DNA from: Clostridiales bacterium
GTDB lineage: Bacteria; Bacillota; Clostridia; Oscillospirales; Oscillospiraceae
NCBI GenBank assembly: GCA_021205725.1
Contig: JAJPWY010000044.1
Span: 1-51,894 of the forward strand
Reading direction: 5' to 3'
DNA: 51,894 nucleotides
In this document: positions 31,820-40,393 of the stretch, piece after piece
How the letters are laid out: every line of letters starts with the position of its first letter
How positions within the stretch are numbered: the stretch's first letter is position 1
The notes under the pieces: model-generated
Told to the model about the DNA's origin: nothing
Seen by the model: the letters and a program-made list of their open reading frames with translations, nothing else
Database searches by the model: none
Translations under genes and position numbers: made by a program

Positions 31820-31887
31820 AACCATGCAAAACGAGGTGTACCGGCAGTCCGAAGCGTTCGCTCTGTCGGGAAAAAGGAGGGTTCACA

Positions 31888-32940
31888 TTGATCGACGTCA
31901 AGCACCTGACCAAGCGGTATGGCAACCATACCGCCGTCTCCGACCTGACCTTCCACATCGGGAAGGGGCAGATCTACGGATTCCTGGGGCCAAACGGTGC
32001 GGGAAAATCCACGACAATGAACATTATGACCGGCTGCCTCGCCGCCACCAGCGGCGAGGTGAAGGTGGGGGGCTACGACATCTTTGAGGATGCGGCCCAG
32101 GCCAAGCGGCTCATCGGCTATCTGCCAGAGCAGCCGCCTCTGTACCTGGATCGGACTCCCAGAGAGTACCTGACCTTCGTGGGCCAGGCCAAGCGCATCC
32201 CCAGGGGGGAGCTGAAGGGGCAGATCCAGCGGGTCATGGAGACCACCCAGATTACCGATGTGGCTGACCGGCTGATGAAGCACTTGTCCAAGGGCTACAA
32301 GCAGCGGGTGGGCATCGCCCAGGCCCTGCTGGGCGACCCGGAGGTCATCATCCTGGACGAGCCCACCGTGGGCCTGGATCCCCGGCAGATCATCGAGATC
32401 CGGGAGCTCATCACCAGCCTGGGCCAGAGCCACACCGTCATCCTCAGCAGCCACATCCTCTCCGAGGTGCAGGCCATCTGCCAGACCATCATGATCATCT
32501 CCAAGGGCAGACTGGTAGCCTGCGACACGCCGGAAAATCTGGAGCAGCTGTTTGCAGGCAGGACCACCGTGGAGCTGACGCTGGAGGCGGAGCCGCAGGA
32601 GGCGACCCAGCTGCTGGAGCCCCTGGAGCACATCCGGGCGGCAGAGCTCAAGCGGGCGGCGGACGGCCGCTGCGACGTGGAGCTGGAGACGGACGGCTCC
32701 GAGGACGCCTGCCGGGAGATCTTCTTCGCGTGCAGCGGGGCGGCAAAGCCCATCCTGCGCATGACCACCGTCAAGGCCAGCCTGGAGGACGTGTTCATCG
32801 AGCTGACCTCCGACGAACCGGAGGCCCCTGTTCAGCCGGAAGCGGTCTCCCCGGAGGAGCCGGAGCAGGAGAGCGAGCCGGAGCCTGACGTGCCGGAGCT
32901 GGCCGTCGAATCGGAGACGGGAGAGGAGGAAGCGGAATGA
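31888..32940 (+). CDS. ABC transporter ATPase, GldA-like
   Basis: A 350-residue ABC-2 type ATPase. Walker A GPNGAGKST is at 34-42, the signature reads LSKGYKQR at 133-140 (Lys in place of the usual Gly), and Walker B VIILDEPTVGLD is at 153-164. After the nucleotide-binding domain there is a DrrA-type regulatory part (about 220-300) and an acidic, Pro/Glu-rich tail (302-350). The start is TTG 31888, which has GGAGG seven bases upstream and no ATG nearby in frame. The gene overlaps the permease gene by 4 bases (ATGA). First gene of a four-gene operon. Confidence 0.92.
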   Translation: MIDVKHLTKRYGNHTAVSDLTFHIGKGQIYGFLGPNGAGKSTTMNIMTGCLAATSGEVKVGGYDIFEDAAQAKRLIGYLPEQPPLYLDRTPREYLTFVGQAKRIPRGELKGQIQRVMETTQITDVADRLMKHLSKGYKQRVGIAQALLGDPEVIILDEPTVGLDPRQIIEIRELITSLGQSHTVILSSHILSEVQAICQTIMIISKGRLVACDTPENLEQLFAGRTTVELTLEAEPQEATQLLEPLEHIRAAELKRAADGRCDVELETDGSEDACREIFFACSGAAKPILRMTTVKASLEDVFIELTSDEPEAPVQPEAVSPEEPEQESEPEPDVPELAVESETGEEEAE

Positions 32941-33803
32941 AAGCGATTTTCAAACATGAGCTGGCCTCTTATTTCAGCAGCGTGACCGCCTTTGTATTCG
33001 GGGCGTTCCTGCTGCTGTTCACGGGCATCTATACCATGTCCATCTGCATCAGCTCCGCCTCGGCTAGCTTTGAGTATGTGCTGTACTATGTGGGATTTGT
33101 CTTTCTCATCATCGTCCCCATCCTGACCATGCGGGTCATCTCGGAGGAGCGGAAGCAAAAGACAGACCAGCTGCTCTACTCCCTGCCCCTAAGCATGACC
33201 CAGGTGGTGATGGGGAAGTACCTGGCCCTGCTGGTGGTGTTCGCCGTCCCCATGCTCATCATCTGCCTCTATCCCCTGGTGCTCTCCGCCTTTGGCAGCG
33301 TCTATCTGCCCGAGGCCTATGGCACCATCCTGGGCTTCTTCCTGCTGGGAGCCGCCCTCATCGCCATCGGGATGTTCATCTCCTCCCTGACCGAGAGTCA
33401 GGCGGTGTCGGCGGGACTGTGCTTTGTAGTCATGCTGCTCAACTACTTCATCAGCTCCCTGGCCAGCTTTGTCTCCAGCGACGCCTATGCCTCCTTTGTG
33501 GCCTTCGCCATTCTGGTGCTGCTGCTGGGGCTGGTGGTCTGGCTGATGACGAAGAACAGCTTTGCCGCCTGGGTGACCATCGTGGTGCTGGAGGTGGCGC
33601 TGACCGTCTACTATCTGCTGTTCCAGGACAGCTTTGCCGGGCTGTTTGCCGAGGTGATGGAGGGGATGTCCCTCTACGAGCGGTTCTATCAGTTCGTCTA
33701 CGGCGTCTTTGACATCACCGCCATCGTCTACTTCCTGACGGTCATCGGCGTGTTCCTGTTCCTGTGCGTGCAGTCCATGGAGAAGCGGAGGTGGAGTGAA
33801 TGA
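32937..33803 (+). CDS. ABC-2 permease, GldF-like
   Basis: A 288-residue permease with six predicted membrane segments (about 16-36, 46-66, 94-116, 128-150, 160-200, 225-275). An amphipathic N-terminus MKAIFKHELASYFSS and the loop MRVISEERKQKTDQLLYSLPLS (63-85) are typical of GldF/NosY-type ABC-2 permeases. It overlaps the ATPase gene upstream and the GldG-like gene downstream by 4 bases each, so the three products are made together and probably form one complex in the cytoplasmic membrane. The transported molecule is unknown. Confidence 0.9.
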   Translation: MKAIFKHELASYFSSVTAFVFGAFLLLFTGIYTMSICISSASASFEYVLYYVGFVFLIIVPILTMRVISEERKQKTDQLLYSLPLSMTQVVMGKYLALLVVFAVPMLIICLYPLVLSAFGSVYLPEAYGTILGFFLLGAALIAIGMFISSLTESQAVSAGLCFVVMLLNYFISSLASFVSSDAYASFVAFAILVLLLGLVVWLMTKNSFAAWVTIVVLEVALTVYYLLFQDSFAGLFAEVMEGMSLYERFYQFVYGVFDITAIVYFLTVIGVFLFLCVQSMEKRRWSE

Positions 33804-35320
33804 TGTTCGGCAAGAAAAAGCAAGAGCAGGCCGGGGAGACCCGGGAGAAGAAGAAGCTCCGTCTCCCCCGGCCGGATATGGCCAAATTCCGGGCGGGCTT
33901 CCACACCCGGACCTTCCGGGTGGGCGGCTACAGCGTGGCGGCGGCGGCCATTGTGCTGGCCATCGCTATTATGGTAAACCTGTTCGTCAACGCCCTGCCC
34001 TCCAGCTGGACCCAGCTGGACACCACCGCCACCGGCATTTTCTCCATCTCCTCCCAGACGGAGCAGATCGTGGGCGGCCTGGAGGAGGACGTGACCATCT
34101 ACTGGGTGGTGCAGAGCGGCAGCGAGGACGCCTATCTGGAAAACCTCCTGGGCCGGTATGAGTCCCTCAGCGACCACGTCTCCGTGGTGAAGAAGGACCC
34201 GGACGTCTATCCCACCTTCGTCACCCAGTACGGCCTGGACGGGGCCACCAACAACGACCTGATCGTGGAGTGCGGCGACCGGTATACCACCGTCAGCGCC
34301 AGCGATCTCTACGAATACGACTACAGCGACTACTACACCACCGGCACCTACGACATCAGCTTCGCCGGGGAGAGCAATCTGACCAGCGCCATCAGCTATG
34401 TCACCAGCGACGACCTGCCCAAGATCTACGTCCTCACCGGACACGGGGAGTCCAGCCTCAGCTCCGACTTCGAGGCCGCCCTGGAGAAGGAGAACGTGGA
34501 GATCGAGGAGCTGTCCCTGCTGACGGTGGAGGCCGTCCCGGAGGATGCGGACTGTATCCTCATCTACGGCCCCTCCAGCGACATCTCCGAGACGGAGCTG
34601 GAGCTGCTCCAGGACTATCTCTCCGCCGGAGGCAACCTGTTCCTGCTCACCGATACCCCGGAGGACGACGACGCCCTGACCAATCTGGAGACGCTGATGG
34701 CGGATTACGGTGTCACCACGGTGGAGGGCATCGTGGTGGAGGGCAGCCAGAGCAACTACGCCTATGGCTATCCCTACTACCTGCTGCCGGAGCTGGAGAG
34801 CCACACCATCACCTCCCCTCTCATCTCTGATAACTACTATGTGCTCATCCCCATCGCCCAGGGCCTGGAGATCGCCGACGACCTGGACGACAGCCTGTCC
34901 GTCAGCGCCCTGCTGACCACCTCTGACGAGGCCTATTCCAAGGTGGACGGCTGGGCCATGACCACCTACTCTCAGGAGAGCGGGGACATCGAGGGCCCAT
35001 TTAATCTGGCGGTGGCCATCACCAAGACCAACGACGACGAGACGGAGAGCAAGATCGTCTGGGTGGGCTCCACCTCTCTGCTGGACGACTCCACCAACAC
35101 CGCTGTCTCCGGCGGCAACCAGGACTTCTTCCTCAACGCCGTCAACTGGATCTGCGGCCAGGAGAGCAGCATCTCCATCCGCAGCAAGAGCATCGTCTCT
35201 GAGTACCTGACCATCGACAGCGCCTCGGCCTCCGCCATGACCCTTGCTGTGGTCATCGTGTTGCCTGTGGTCTATCTGGTGATCGGCATCTGTATCTGGG
35301 CCAGGAGGCGGAGAGCATGA
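33800..35320 (+). CDS. GldG family ABC transporter-associated protein
   Basis: A 506-residue protein of the GldG family. A basic cytoplasmic N-terminus (1-40) and TM1 (about 43-64) lead to a large exterior region (66-475), and a C-terminal TM (about 478-499) with RRRRA tail anchors it. The exterior part shows the ABC auxiliary domain (YVLTGHGESSLSSDFEAALEKENVEIEELSLL near 213-245, and ILIYGPSSDISETELELLQDYLSAGGNLFLLTD near 253-286), a ThuA/GATase-like fold without the catalytic residues. GldG works with GldA and GldF in Bacteroidota gliding, but in Firmicutes the set has no known job. Confidence 0.9.
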   Translation: MMFGKKKQEQAGETREKKKLRLPRPDMAKFRAGFHTRTFRVGGYSVAAAAIVLAIAIMVNLFVNALPSSWTQLDTTATGIFSISSQTEQIVGGLEEDVTIYWVVQSGSEDAYLENLLGRYESLSDHVSVVKKDPDVYPTFVTQYGLDGATNNDLIVECGDRYTTVSASDLYEYDYSDYYTTGTYDISFAGESNLTSAISYVTSDDLPKIYVLTGHGESSLSSDFEAALEKENVEIEELSLLTVEAVPEDADCILIYGPSSDISETELELLQDYLSAGGNLFLLTDTPEDDDALTNLETLMADYGVTTVEGIVVEGSQSNYAYGYPYYLLPELESHTITSPLISDNYYVLIPIAQGLEIADDLDDSLSVSALLTTSDEAYSKVDGWAMTTYSQESGDIEGPFNLAVAITKTNDDETESKIVWVGSTSLLDDSTNTAVSGGNQDFFLNAVNWICGQESSISIRSKSIVSEYLTIDSASASAMTLAVVIVLPVVYLVIGICIWARRRRA

Positions 35321-36819
35321 AACGAAAAAGCCGCAGCACCACGCTGCTGATTTTGCTGGGCGTCCTGCTGGTGCTCATTGTGGCCACCGCAGCGGCCACC
35401 CTCTTGAACCCGGACAACCAGGTGGAGGAGGTGGAGACGGTCTATCTCCTGTCCGATCTGGACACAGACGCCGTCACCGGCCTGTCCTGGACGTACGACG
35501 GGGAGACGGTCTCCCTGACCAGCGACGGGGAGAGCTGGACGGACGCCGACGACGACAGCTTCCCCCTGGATGAGAGCTATCCGGAGAGCATGGTCGCCGC
35601 TCTGGCGGAGGTGACGGTCACCAAGACCATCGAGGAGCCGGCGGAGCTGTCCGAGTACGGCCTGGAGGAGCCGGCCTGCACCGTCACCGTCACGGTTGAC
35701 GGTGAGGAGACGGAGCTGCTCATCGGGGACGAGAACACCCTGGACGGGGGCTACTACCTCTCCAACGGAGACGGGAACGTCTATATCGTGGACGACAGCC
35801 TGCTCTCCACCTTCACCTACAGCCTGTACGACCTGATCGAGATGGAGACCCTCCCCGACCTGTCCGACATCAGCCGGGTGACGGTGGACGCCGAGACCCA
35901 GACCCTGGACATTTACTATCTGGAGGACAGCGGTCTGGCCTACAGTGACGAGTACACCTGGTTCCTGCTGGACGGGGAGGACTATCTGACCCTGGACAAC
36001 GACACCACCGAGGCCTTGCTGGACTATGTCCAGTCCCTCTCCTGGTCGTCCTGTGCGGACTACAACGCCGATGAGGACGAGCTGGCCGCCTATGGCCTGG
36101 ATGAGCCCACGGTGACGGTGACGGTAGCCTACACCGAGACGGTGCAGGTGGACACCGGCGAGACGGACGACGACGGGGAGACGATCTACGAGACGGAGGA
36201 GCGGGACGCCACCTTTGTCCTGGAGATCGGAGACTACTATGAGGGCGATTCCTGCTATGCCCGCATTGCCGGTTCCCAGATGGTCTATCTCATCGATGCC
36301 GACGTGTGCGATGTCCTGCTGTACACCGGCTATGACGACCTCCGGCCGGACGACATCCTCCTGATGGACTGGGACACCGTCACCTCTGCGGAGATCACCA
36401 TCGACGACGTCACCTATACGGCCGAGCGTACCACCCGGGAGGTGGAGGACGAGGACGGCGAGACCACCGAGGAGACGGTCTGGCTGCTGGACGGCGAGGA
36501 AGTGGACATTGAGGACACGCTGGACGACCTCACCGACCTCACCGCCACCGACAGCGACGACTCCGCCACCCCGGAGCGCAGCGCCATCGCCTCCTTCACC
36601 TTCCACCGGAACACGGACACCTACCAGACGGTGACACTCACCTTCTACCAGTACGACAGCTCCTCCTGTCTGGTGGAGCTCGACGGGGAGACCCGGCTGT
36701 TCTGCGACCGGGAGGATGTGGAGAGCATCGCCGACGAGCTGGTGTCCATCCTCACCGGAGAGACGGAGGAGGACGCCTCTGAGGACGAGGCCGATACGGA
36801 CACTGCCGAGGACGAATAA
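35317..36819 (+). CDS. DUF4340 domain-containing protein
   Basis: A 500-residue protein anchored by one N-terminal segment (about 8-27, LLILLGVLLVLIVATAAATLL) with everything else outside. The exterior part contains two related DUF4340 stretches, each rich in Asp, Glu, Thr and Tyr (WTYDGETVSLTSDGESW; LSEYGLEEPACTVTVTVDG; YGLDEPTVTVTVAYT). The extreme acidity suggests a cation-rich or polysaccharide surface environment, which is an inference. It overlaps the GldG gene by 4 bases and closes the operon. GldG and DUF4340 genes are regularly neighbours in Firmicutes and Cyanobacteria. Confidence 0.88.
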   Translation: MKRKSRSTTLLILLGVLLVLIVATAAATLLNPDNQVEEVETVYLLSDLDTDAVTGLSWTYDGETVSLTSDGESWTDADDDSFPLDESYPESMVAALAEVTVTKTIEEPAELSEYGLEEPACTVTVTVDGEETELLIGDENTLDGGYYLSNGDGNVYIVDDSLLSTFTYSLYDLIEMETLPDLSDISRVTVDAETQTLDIYYLEDSGLAYSDEYTWFLLDGEDYLTLDNDTTEALLDYVQSLSWSSCADYNADEDELAAYGLDEPTVTVTVAYTETVQVDTGETDDDGETIYETEERDATFVLEIGDYYEGDSCYARIAGSQMVYLIDADVCDVLLYTGYDDLRPDDILLMDWDTVTSAEITIDDVTYTAERTTREVEDEDGETTEETVWLLDGEEVDIEDTLDDLTDLTATDSDDSATPERSAIASFTFHRNTDTYQTVTLTFYQYDSSSCLVELDGETRLFCDREDVESIADELVSILTGETEEDASEDEADTDTAEDE

Positions 36820-36832
36820 ACCAAATGCGCCT

Positions 36833-36870
36833 GCGGGCCGAACCTCTGACGGGGTCCGGCCTGCTTTTTT
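36833..36870 (+). terminator. Terminator of the Gld-like operon
   Basis: GCGGGCCGAACC, short loop, GGGGTCCGGCCTGC, TTTTTT, about 15 bases after the stop codon. The stem has small mismatches. Confidence 0.75.
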
Positions 36871-36872
36871 GC

Positions 36873-37083
36873 CTCCCCTGAAAGGGCGTAAGTGCCGCAA
36901 AGTGGTAGAGGGGGACCGCCGCTAGGCGGTGGAGGGGTGCGGTAGGCACTCATAATACTGAAAATCCCCGGGCGAATTCGTATCGATCCACAACGAATTC
37001 GCCGAAAGACTTTTACTTGTCATAAGTGCCTACCGCAACCCCTCAGTCTGGCCTTGCGGCCAGCCAGCTCCCCTTTCAGGGGA
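36873..37083. repeat. Nested palindromic element
   Basis: Three inverted repeat pairs are nested. The outer pair CTCCCCTGAAAGGG (36873-36886) matches CCCTTTCAGGGGAG (to 37083). The middle pair TGCGGTAGGCACT (36938-36950) matches AGTGCCTACCGCA (37024-37036). The inner pair GGCGAATTCG (36971-36980) matches CGAATTCGCC (36994-37003). Smaller hairpins (ACCGCC/GGCGGT; CTGGCC/GGCCAG) lie in the arms. It fills the space between two genes. No coding capacity. Confidence 0.8.
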
Positions 37084-37133
37084 GCCAAAGGCGAACGATC
37101 TACCTTCCCCCCACGTTTCAAACGCTGTTTCCC

Positions 37134-37162
37134 TTGCAAAACCCTGACAATACTGCTACAAT
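37134..37162 (+). promoter_or_regulatory. Promoter of the 73-residue protein and NifS-like genes
   Basis: TTGCAA (37134-37139), 17 bp, TACAAT (37157-37162). Confidence 0.75.
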
Positions 37163-37217
37163 ATCGGTACCGAAAACAGGGAAATCTTTCTACCTCGCCC
37201 AGAGAGGAGCATGCCCC

Positions 37218-37439
37218 ATGTGGTTCCAACGGAAGCGGCCCCGGCCCCTGGCCTACGACCCCGCCCGGCAGCAGCCGGTCATCCGGGCCAGCATCTGCAC
37301 CGGGGAGCAGACCGCCTGTTTCCGGGATCGGGAGACGGGCAGGCTGGAGGAGATCATGCTCCTGCGCACCCCGGAGGATCGGCGGGACTTCTGCCGGGCC
37401 TGCGGCGTGAGCGAGGACGAGGTAGAGATCATCTATTGA
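37218..37439 (+). CDS. Small conserved Firmicutes protein
   Basis: A 73-residue protein with a conserved core ASICTGEQTACFRDRETG (about 25-42) followed by EEIMLLRTPEDRRDFCRACGV. Homologues with the same ICTGE...GF.D..TG.F.E.MLI text are common in clostridia and are sometimes labelled aspartate dehydrogenase, a name not supported by size or motifs. Three Cys residues could bind a metal. ATG 37218 has GAGGAG eight bases upstream. It lies 39 bases before the NifS-like gene and shares its promoter. Confidence 0.75.
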   Translation: MWFQRKRPRPLAYDPARQQPVIRASICTGEQTACFRDRETGRLEEIMLLRTPEDRRDFCRACGVSEDEVEIIY

Positions 37440-37478
37440 TACGGGCCGGGACCGGCCCTGTGAGAGAGGCAAGCGTCA

Positions 37479-38618
37479 ATGACTGCATATCTGGATAACG
37501 CCGCCACTACCCCGGTGAGCGAGGCCGCAGCACAGGCGGCGCTGGAGGCCATGCGGGAGGGCTGGGGCAATCCCTCCTCCCGGTATCCCCTGGGGAGCCG
37601 GGCCGCCGCCCGGCTCAGGCAGGATCGGGAGACGGTGGCCCGTGCCCTGGGCTGCCGGGCGGATGAGATTTTTTTCACCTCCTGCGGCACCGAGGGAGAC
37701 AACTGGGCGATTCAGGCCGCCGTACACAAAAACCGCCGGGTGGGGAAGCATATCATCACCACCGCCATCGAGCACGCCGCCGTGCTGGAGCCCTGCCGCC
37801 GCCTGGAGCAGGCGGGCTATGAGGTGACCTGTCTCCCGCCGAACCGGGACGGCTCGGTGAGCCTGGAGGCGCTGGAGGCCGCCCTCCGGCCGGACACGGT
37901 GCTGGTGTCCATGATGCTGGTGAACAACGAGCTGGGAAGCGTCCTCCCCGTCCGGGAGGCGGTTCGGCTGACCCGGCGGCTGGCGCCGAAGGCCTTGTTC
38001 CATACCGACGCCGTCCAGGGCTTTTTGAAGATTCCCTTCACCCCGAAGGAGCTGGGGGTGGACCTGCTGACCGTCAGCGGTCACAAGATTCACGCCCCCA
38101 AGGGGGTGGGCGCTCTGTACATCCGATCCGGCCTGGGGCTGGAGCCGTTCATTCTTGGAGGCGGACAGGAGCGGGGCCTCCGCTCCGGCACCGAGGCCAC
38201 GGCACAGATCGCCGCCCTGGCCGCCGCCTGCCGGGAGGGAAAAGAACGGTTCGACCGGGACGTGGCCCACATGGAGGAGCTGAAGGCCTACACCCTGGAG
38301 CAGCTGGCCCTTCGGGTGCCGAAGGCGAAGCGCGTCGGGGCGGGAACCGCCCCCCATATTCTGGCCCTGACCCTGCCGGGCTACAAGGCGGAGGTGCTGG
38401 TGCGGGTGCTGGGCGATATGGGGGTCTGCGTCTCCGCAGGCTCCGCCTGTCACCGGGGAAAGCCCAGCCACGTCTACGCCGCCATGGGTCTGAGCAAGGG
38501 GGAGCGGGACGGCTCCTTCCGGGTGTCCTTTTCCGGCGAGACCCGCCGGGAGGAGGTGGACGCCCTTGTGGACGGACTGGTTCGGGCCAGGGACGGGCTG
38601 TTCACCACCATGTCGTGA
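37479..38618 (+). CDS. Cysteine desulfurase family aminotransferase (NifS/IscS-like)
   Basis: A 379-residue class V PLP enzyme. The N-terminus YLDNAATTP (4-12) and the PLP lysine Lys203 in SGHKIHAPKG are typical. The catalytic loop Cys324 in SAGSACHRGK matches NifS-type desulfurases (GSAC). It also has GGGQERGLRSGTE (227-239) for cofactor phosphate binding. Such enzymes take sulfur from cysteine for Fe-S clusters or thiolation. No iscU/nifU, mnmA or thiI follows in the window, so the sulfur acceptor is unknown. The short HxxGKPS end after Cys324 is like the NifS subgroup. ATG 37479 has GAGAGAGG upstream. Confidence 0.93.
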   Translation: MTAYLDNAATTPVSEAAAQAALEAMREGWGNPSSRYPLGSRAAARLRQDRETVARALGCRADEIFFTSCGTEGDNWAIQAAVHKNRRVGKHIITTAIEHAAVLEPCRRLEQAGYEVTCLPPNRDGSVSLEALEAALRPDTVLVSMMLVNNELGSVLPVREAVRLTRRLAPKALFHTDAVQGFLKIPFTPKELGVDLLTVSGHKIHAPKGVGALYIRSGLGLEPFILGGGQERGLRSGTEATAQIAALAAACREGKERFDRDVAHMEELKAYTLEQLALRVPKAKRVGAGTAPHILALTLPGYKAEVLVRVLGDMGVCVSAGSACHRGKPSHVYAAMGLSKGERDGSFRVSFSGETRREEVDALVDGLVRARDGLFTTMS

Positions 38619-38676
38619 TTCCCTTTTGGTTTCGGCCGAAAAAACACCGATTCGGACACAGAACTCAATTTGTCCG

Positions 38677-38705
38677 TTGCCCCCGGCGGCAACGTGTATT
38701 ACACT
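38677..38705 (+). promoter_or_regulatory. Probable promoter of the 337-residue protein gene
   Basis: TTGCCC (38677-38682), 17 bp, TACACT (38700-38705). It is overlapped by GTTGCC...GGCAAC and by GTGTA-T-TACAC, either of which could be an operator. Confidence 0.4.
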
Positions 38706-38741
38706 GACGGCGAAGCGACAGCACAGGAAGGAGCAGGTCAG

Positions 38742-39755
38742 ATGGAGAACAATATTCCCCGCATTTTGATCGAGATCACCGCCCGGGGAGCGATCAGGGA
38801 GCTAAAGCGCACGCCCCGGCGGGGCATCCGGAATATGGTAGACCTGGCGTTGAATTTCTGCCATGGACGCTTTCAGCGGGCGTTTTTTGAGTCCGCTCAG
38901 CGGCTGCTCCAGAATGAGCAGAGCGCCTATTATGAGCTGGCCTACGACCTGGTGAACCGGGTGGACGCCGACCGGCTGATGACCTTCGGTATGAATCTGG
39001 GCTATAACAGCTGCACCAGCGGGGCCAAGACCATCCGCAGGATAGAGGCTGACGAGGGGTATAACATCCCCTGGCTGGCCACCGTCATGGTCAGCGGAGA
39101 TCAATACCTGGAGCGGGAGGATGCCTATTGCAGTCTCATCGACCAGGGGCGGAAGCTGGGTATCTACTCCTGGCAGATCTTCTCCCAGGGAAATGCGACG
39201 GAGCTGCTGGCCTTGCCCCGGAAGTACCAGGACTGCGCCTTTGCCCTGTTCTGCACCCCGGAGGAGTGGGACGAGGCTCTGTTGGAGGAGGCCACTCCTC
39301 TCTACAACCTGCTGCCGGTAGTCCGCTACGAGGACGGGACGGAGGAGGTCTGCCGCCGGATGCGGGAGATGGGGCAGTTTTACGCCGTCTATGTCCCCTA
39401 TGGCCCGGAGGATCTGGCGGACATCCAGAACGGCGAGCTGTTTGCCTGTACAGAGCCTTTTGGGGCTGCGTTTACCATGCTGATGCCCAAAGAGGACTGC
39501 CCGGAGGAGACTCGGCAGGAGGTCTATGCTGCCGTCACCCAGGCCCGGCAGTCTCAGCGCTACCGCACCATCCCATGGGACATCCTGGGAGACAGCTGCA
39601 TGGTGGACAGCGTCATCTCGGAGGACGAGTGCTTTGCCATCTTTGCGCCGTCCGGCGACCTGATCCTGGCGGAGGAGGCAGAGAAGCAGCTGAACCTGTT
39701 CCAGATGCCGCTGACGGACATCCTCCGGGCGGCATACCCGAAGAAAAAGGAATAA
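38742..39755 (+). CDS. Unrecognised 337-residue cytoplasmic protein
   Basis: I do not recognise this family with confidence. No signal peptide or membrane segment. The sequence has an Arg-rich N-terminal helix (ELKRTPRRGIRNMVDLALNFC, 20-40), then alternating strands and helices of a barrel-like pattern (MNLGYNSCTSGAKTIRRIE, NIPWLATVMVSG, YSWQIFSQGN). Eleven or so Cys residues are spread along it, but the radical SAM CxxxCxxC motif is absent, so a radical SAM-like fold without the cluster is only a guess. ATG 38742 has GGAG eight bases upstream. It has its own probable promoter and ends at a terminator. Confidence 0.8.
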   Translation: MENNIPRILIEITARGAIRELKRTPRRGIRNMVDLALNFCHGRFQRAFFESAQRLLQNEQSAYYELAYDLVNRVDADRLMTFGMNLGYNSCTSGAKTIRRIEADEGYNIPWLATVMVSGDQYLEREDAYCSLIDQGRKLGIYSWQIFSQGNATELLALPRKYQDCAFALFCTPEEWDEALLEEATPLYNLLPVVRYEDGTEEVCRRMREMGQFYAVYVPYGPEDLADIQNGELFACTEPFGAAFTMLMPKEDCPEETRQEVYAAVTQARQSQRYRTIPWDILGDSCMVDSVISEDECFAIFAPSGDLILAEEAEKQLNLFQMPLTDILRAAYPKKKE

Positions 39756-39764
39756 AGAGACAAA

Positions 39765-39800
39765 TGAAAAGGCCCGGAGCCAGAAACTCCGGGCCTTTGC
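39765..39800. terminator. Terminator between convergent genes
   Basis: AAAGGCCCGGAG, loop CCAGAAA, CTCCGGGCCTTT. It works for the plus-strand gene and, with TTTTCATT on the other strand, for the chromate-transporter operon. Confidence 0.85.
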
Positions 39801-39820
39801 TGTATGGTGCTTAACGGCGC

Positions 39821-40393
39821 TCACATCTGGAACACGATCCCCGCCACGGCGGACAGGGCGATCCAGATGATGGGATGCAGCTTTTTTAAATGCGCCTCGT
39901 TGGTGCAGATATAGACGACCAGCGCCAGGAGCACCAGCTGCCAGTTCAGGGAGAAGGTGACGACCGCCCCCTCGGTGCTCAGCACCGTGAGCAGGGAGAT
40001 GGTCACCACCCCCCAGCAGGCGGCGGCGATCAGGCCGGTGGAGGCGGGCCGCAGGCCGTAAAAGACGTACTCCACATACTTGCTGCTGCGGAACTTTTCC
40101 AGGAAGGCTGCGATGATGATAATGATGATGATGGAGGGGCAGACCAGGCCCAGGGTGGCAATCACGGCGCCCAGGACGCCCCCCACCTCAAAGCCCACAT
40201 AGGTTGCCATATTCACCCCCATGGGGCCGGGGGTGGACTCGGAGATGGCGATCATGTTGGCCAGCTCTGCGTTGGTGAACCAGCCGGTGGAGGCCCCCAT
40301 GTCGGTGAGAAAGGGGACGGTGGCGAGGCCGCCGCCCACGGCGAAGAGGCCTGCCTTGAAGAACTCATAAAACAGACGGAGGTAGAGCATCAC
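39821..40393 (-). CDS. chrA: Chromate transporter, half-size CHR protein (second copy)
   Basis: A 190-residue single CHR-domain membrane protein. Residues 12-28 (KAGLFAVGGGLATVPFL) and 50-66 (SESTPGPMGVNMATYVG) carry the family GGG...P and TPGP motifs. Five to six membrane segments. Short CHR proteins work as pairs of opposite topology, matching the neighbour 40390-40953. The start is GTG 40393, overlapping the stop of the first copy by 4 bases. Chromate export is proven for long homologues only; the true substrate here may be another anion. Confidence 0.92.
   Translation of the reverse strand: MMLYLRLFYEFFKAGLFAVGGGLATVPFLTDMGASTGWFTNAELANMIAISESTPGPMGVNMATYVGFEVGGVLGAVIATLGLVCPSIIIIIIIAAFLEKFRSSKYVEYVFYGLRPASTGLIAAACWGVVTISLLTVLSTEGAVVTFSLNWQLVLLALVVYICTNEAHLKKLHPIIWIALSAVAGIVFQM

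Noticed and set aside
37218-37439. Aspartate dehydrogenase assignment for the 73-residue protein
   Set aside because: The protein is far too short and has no dinucleotide-binding motif. The name spread by annotation transfer.
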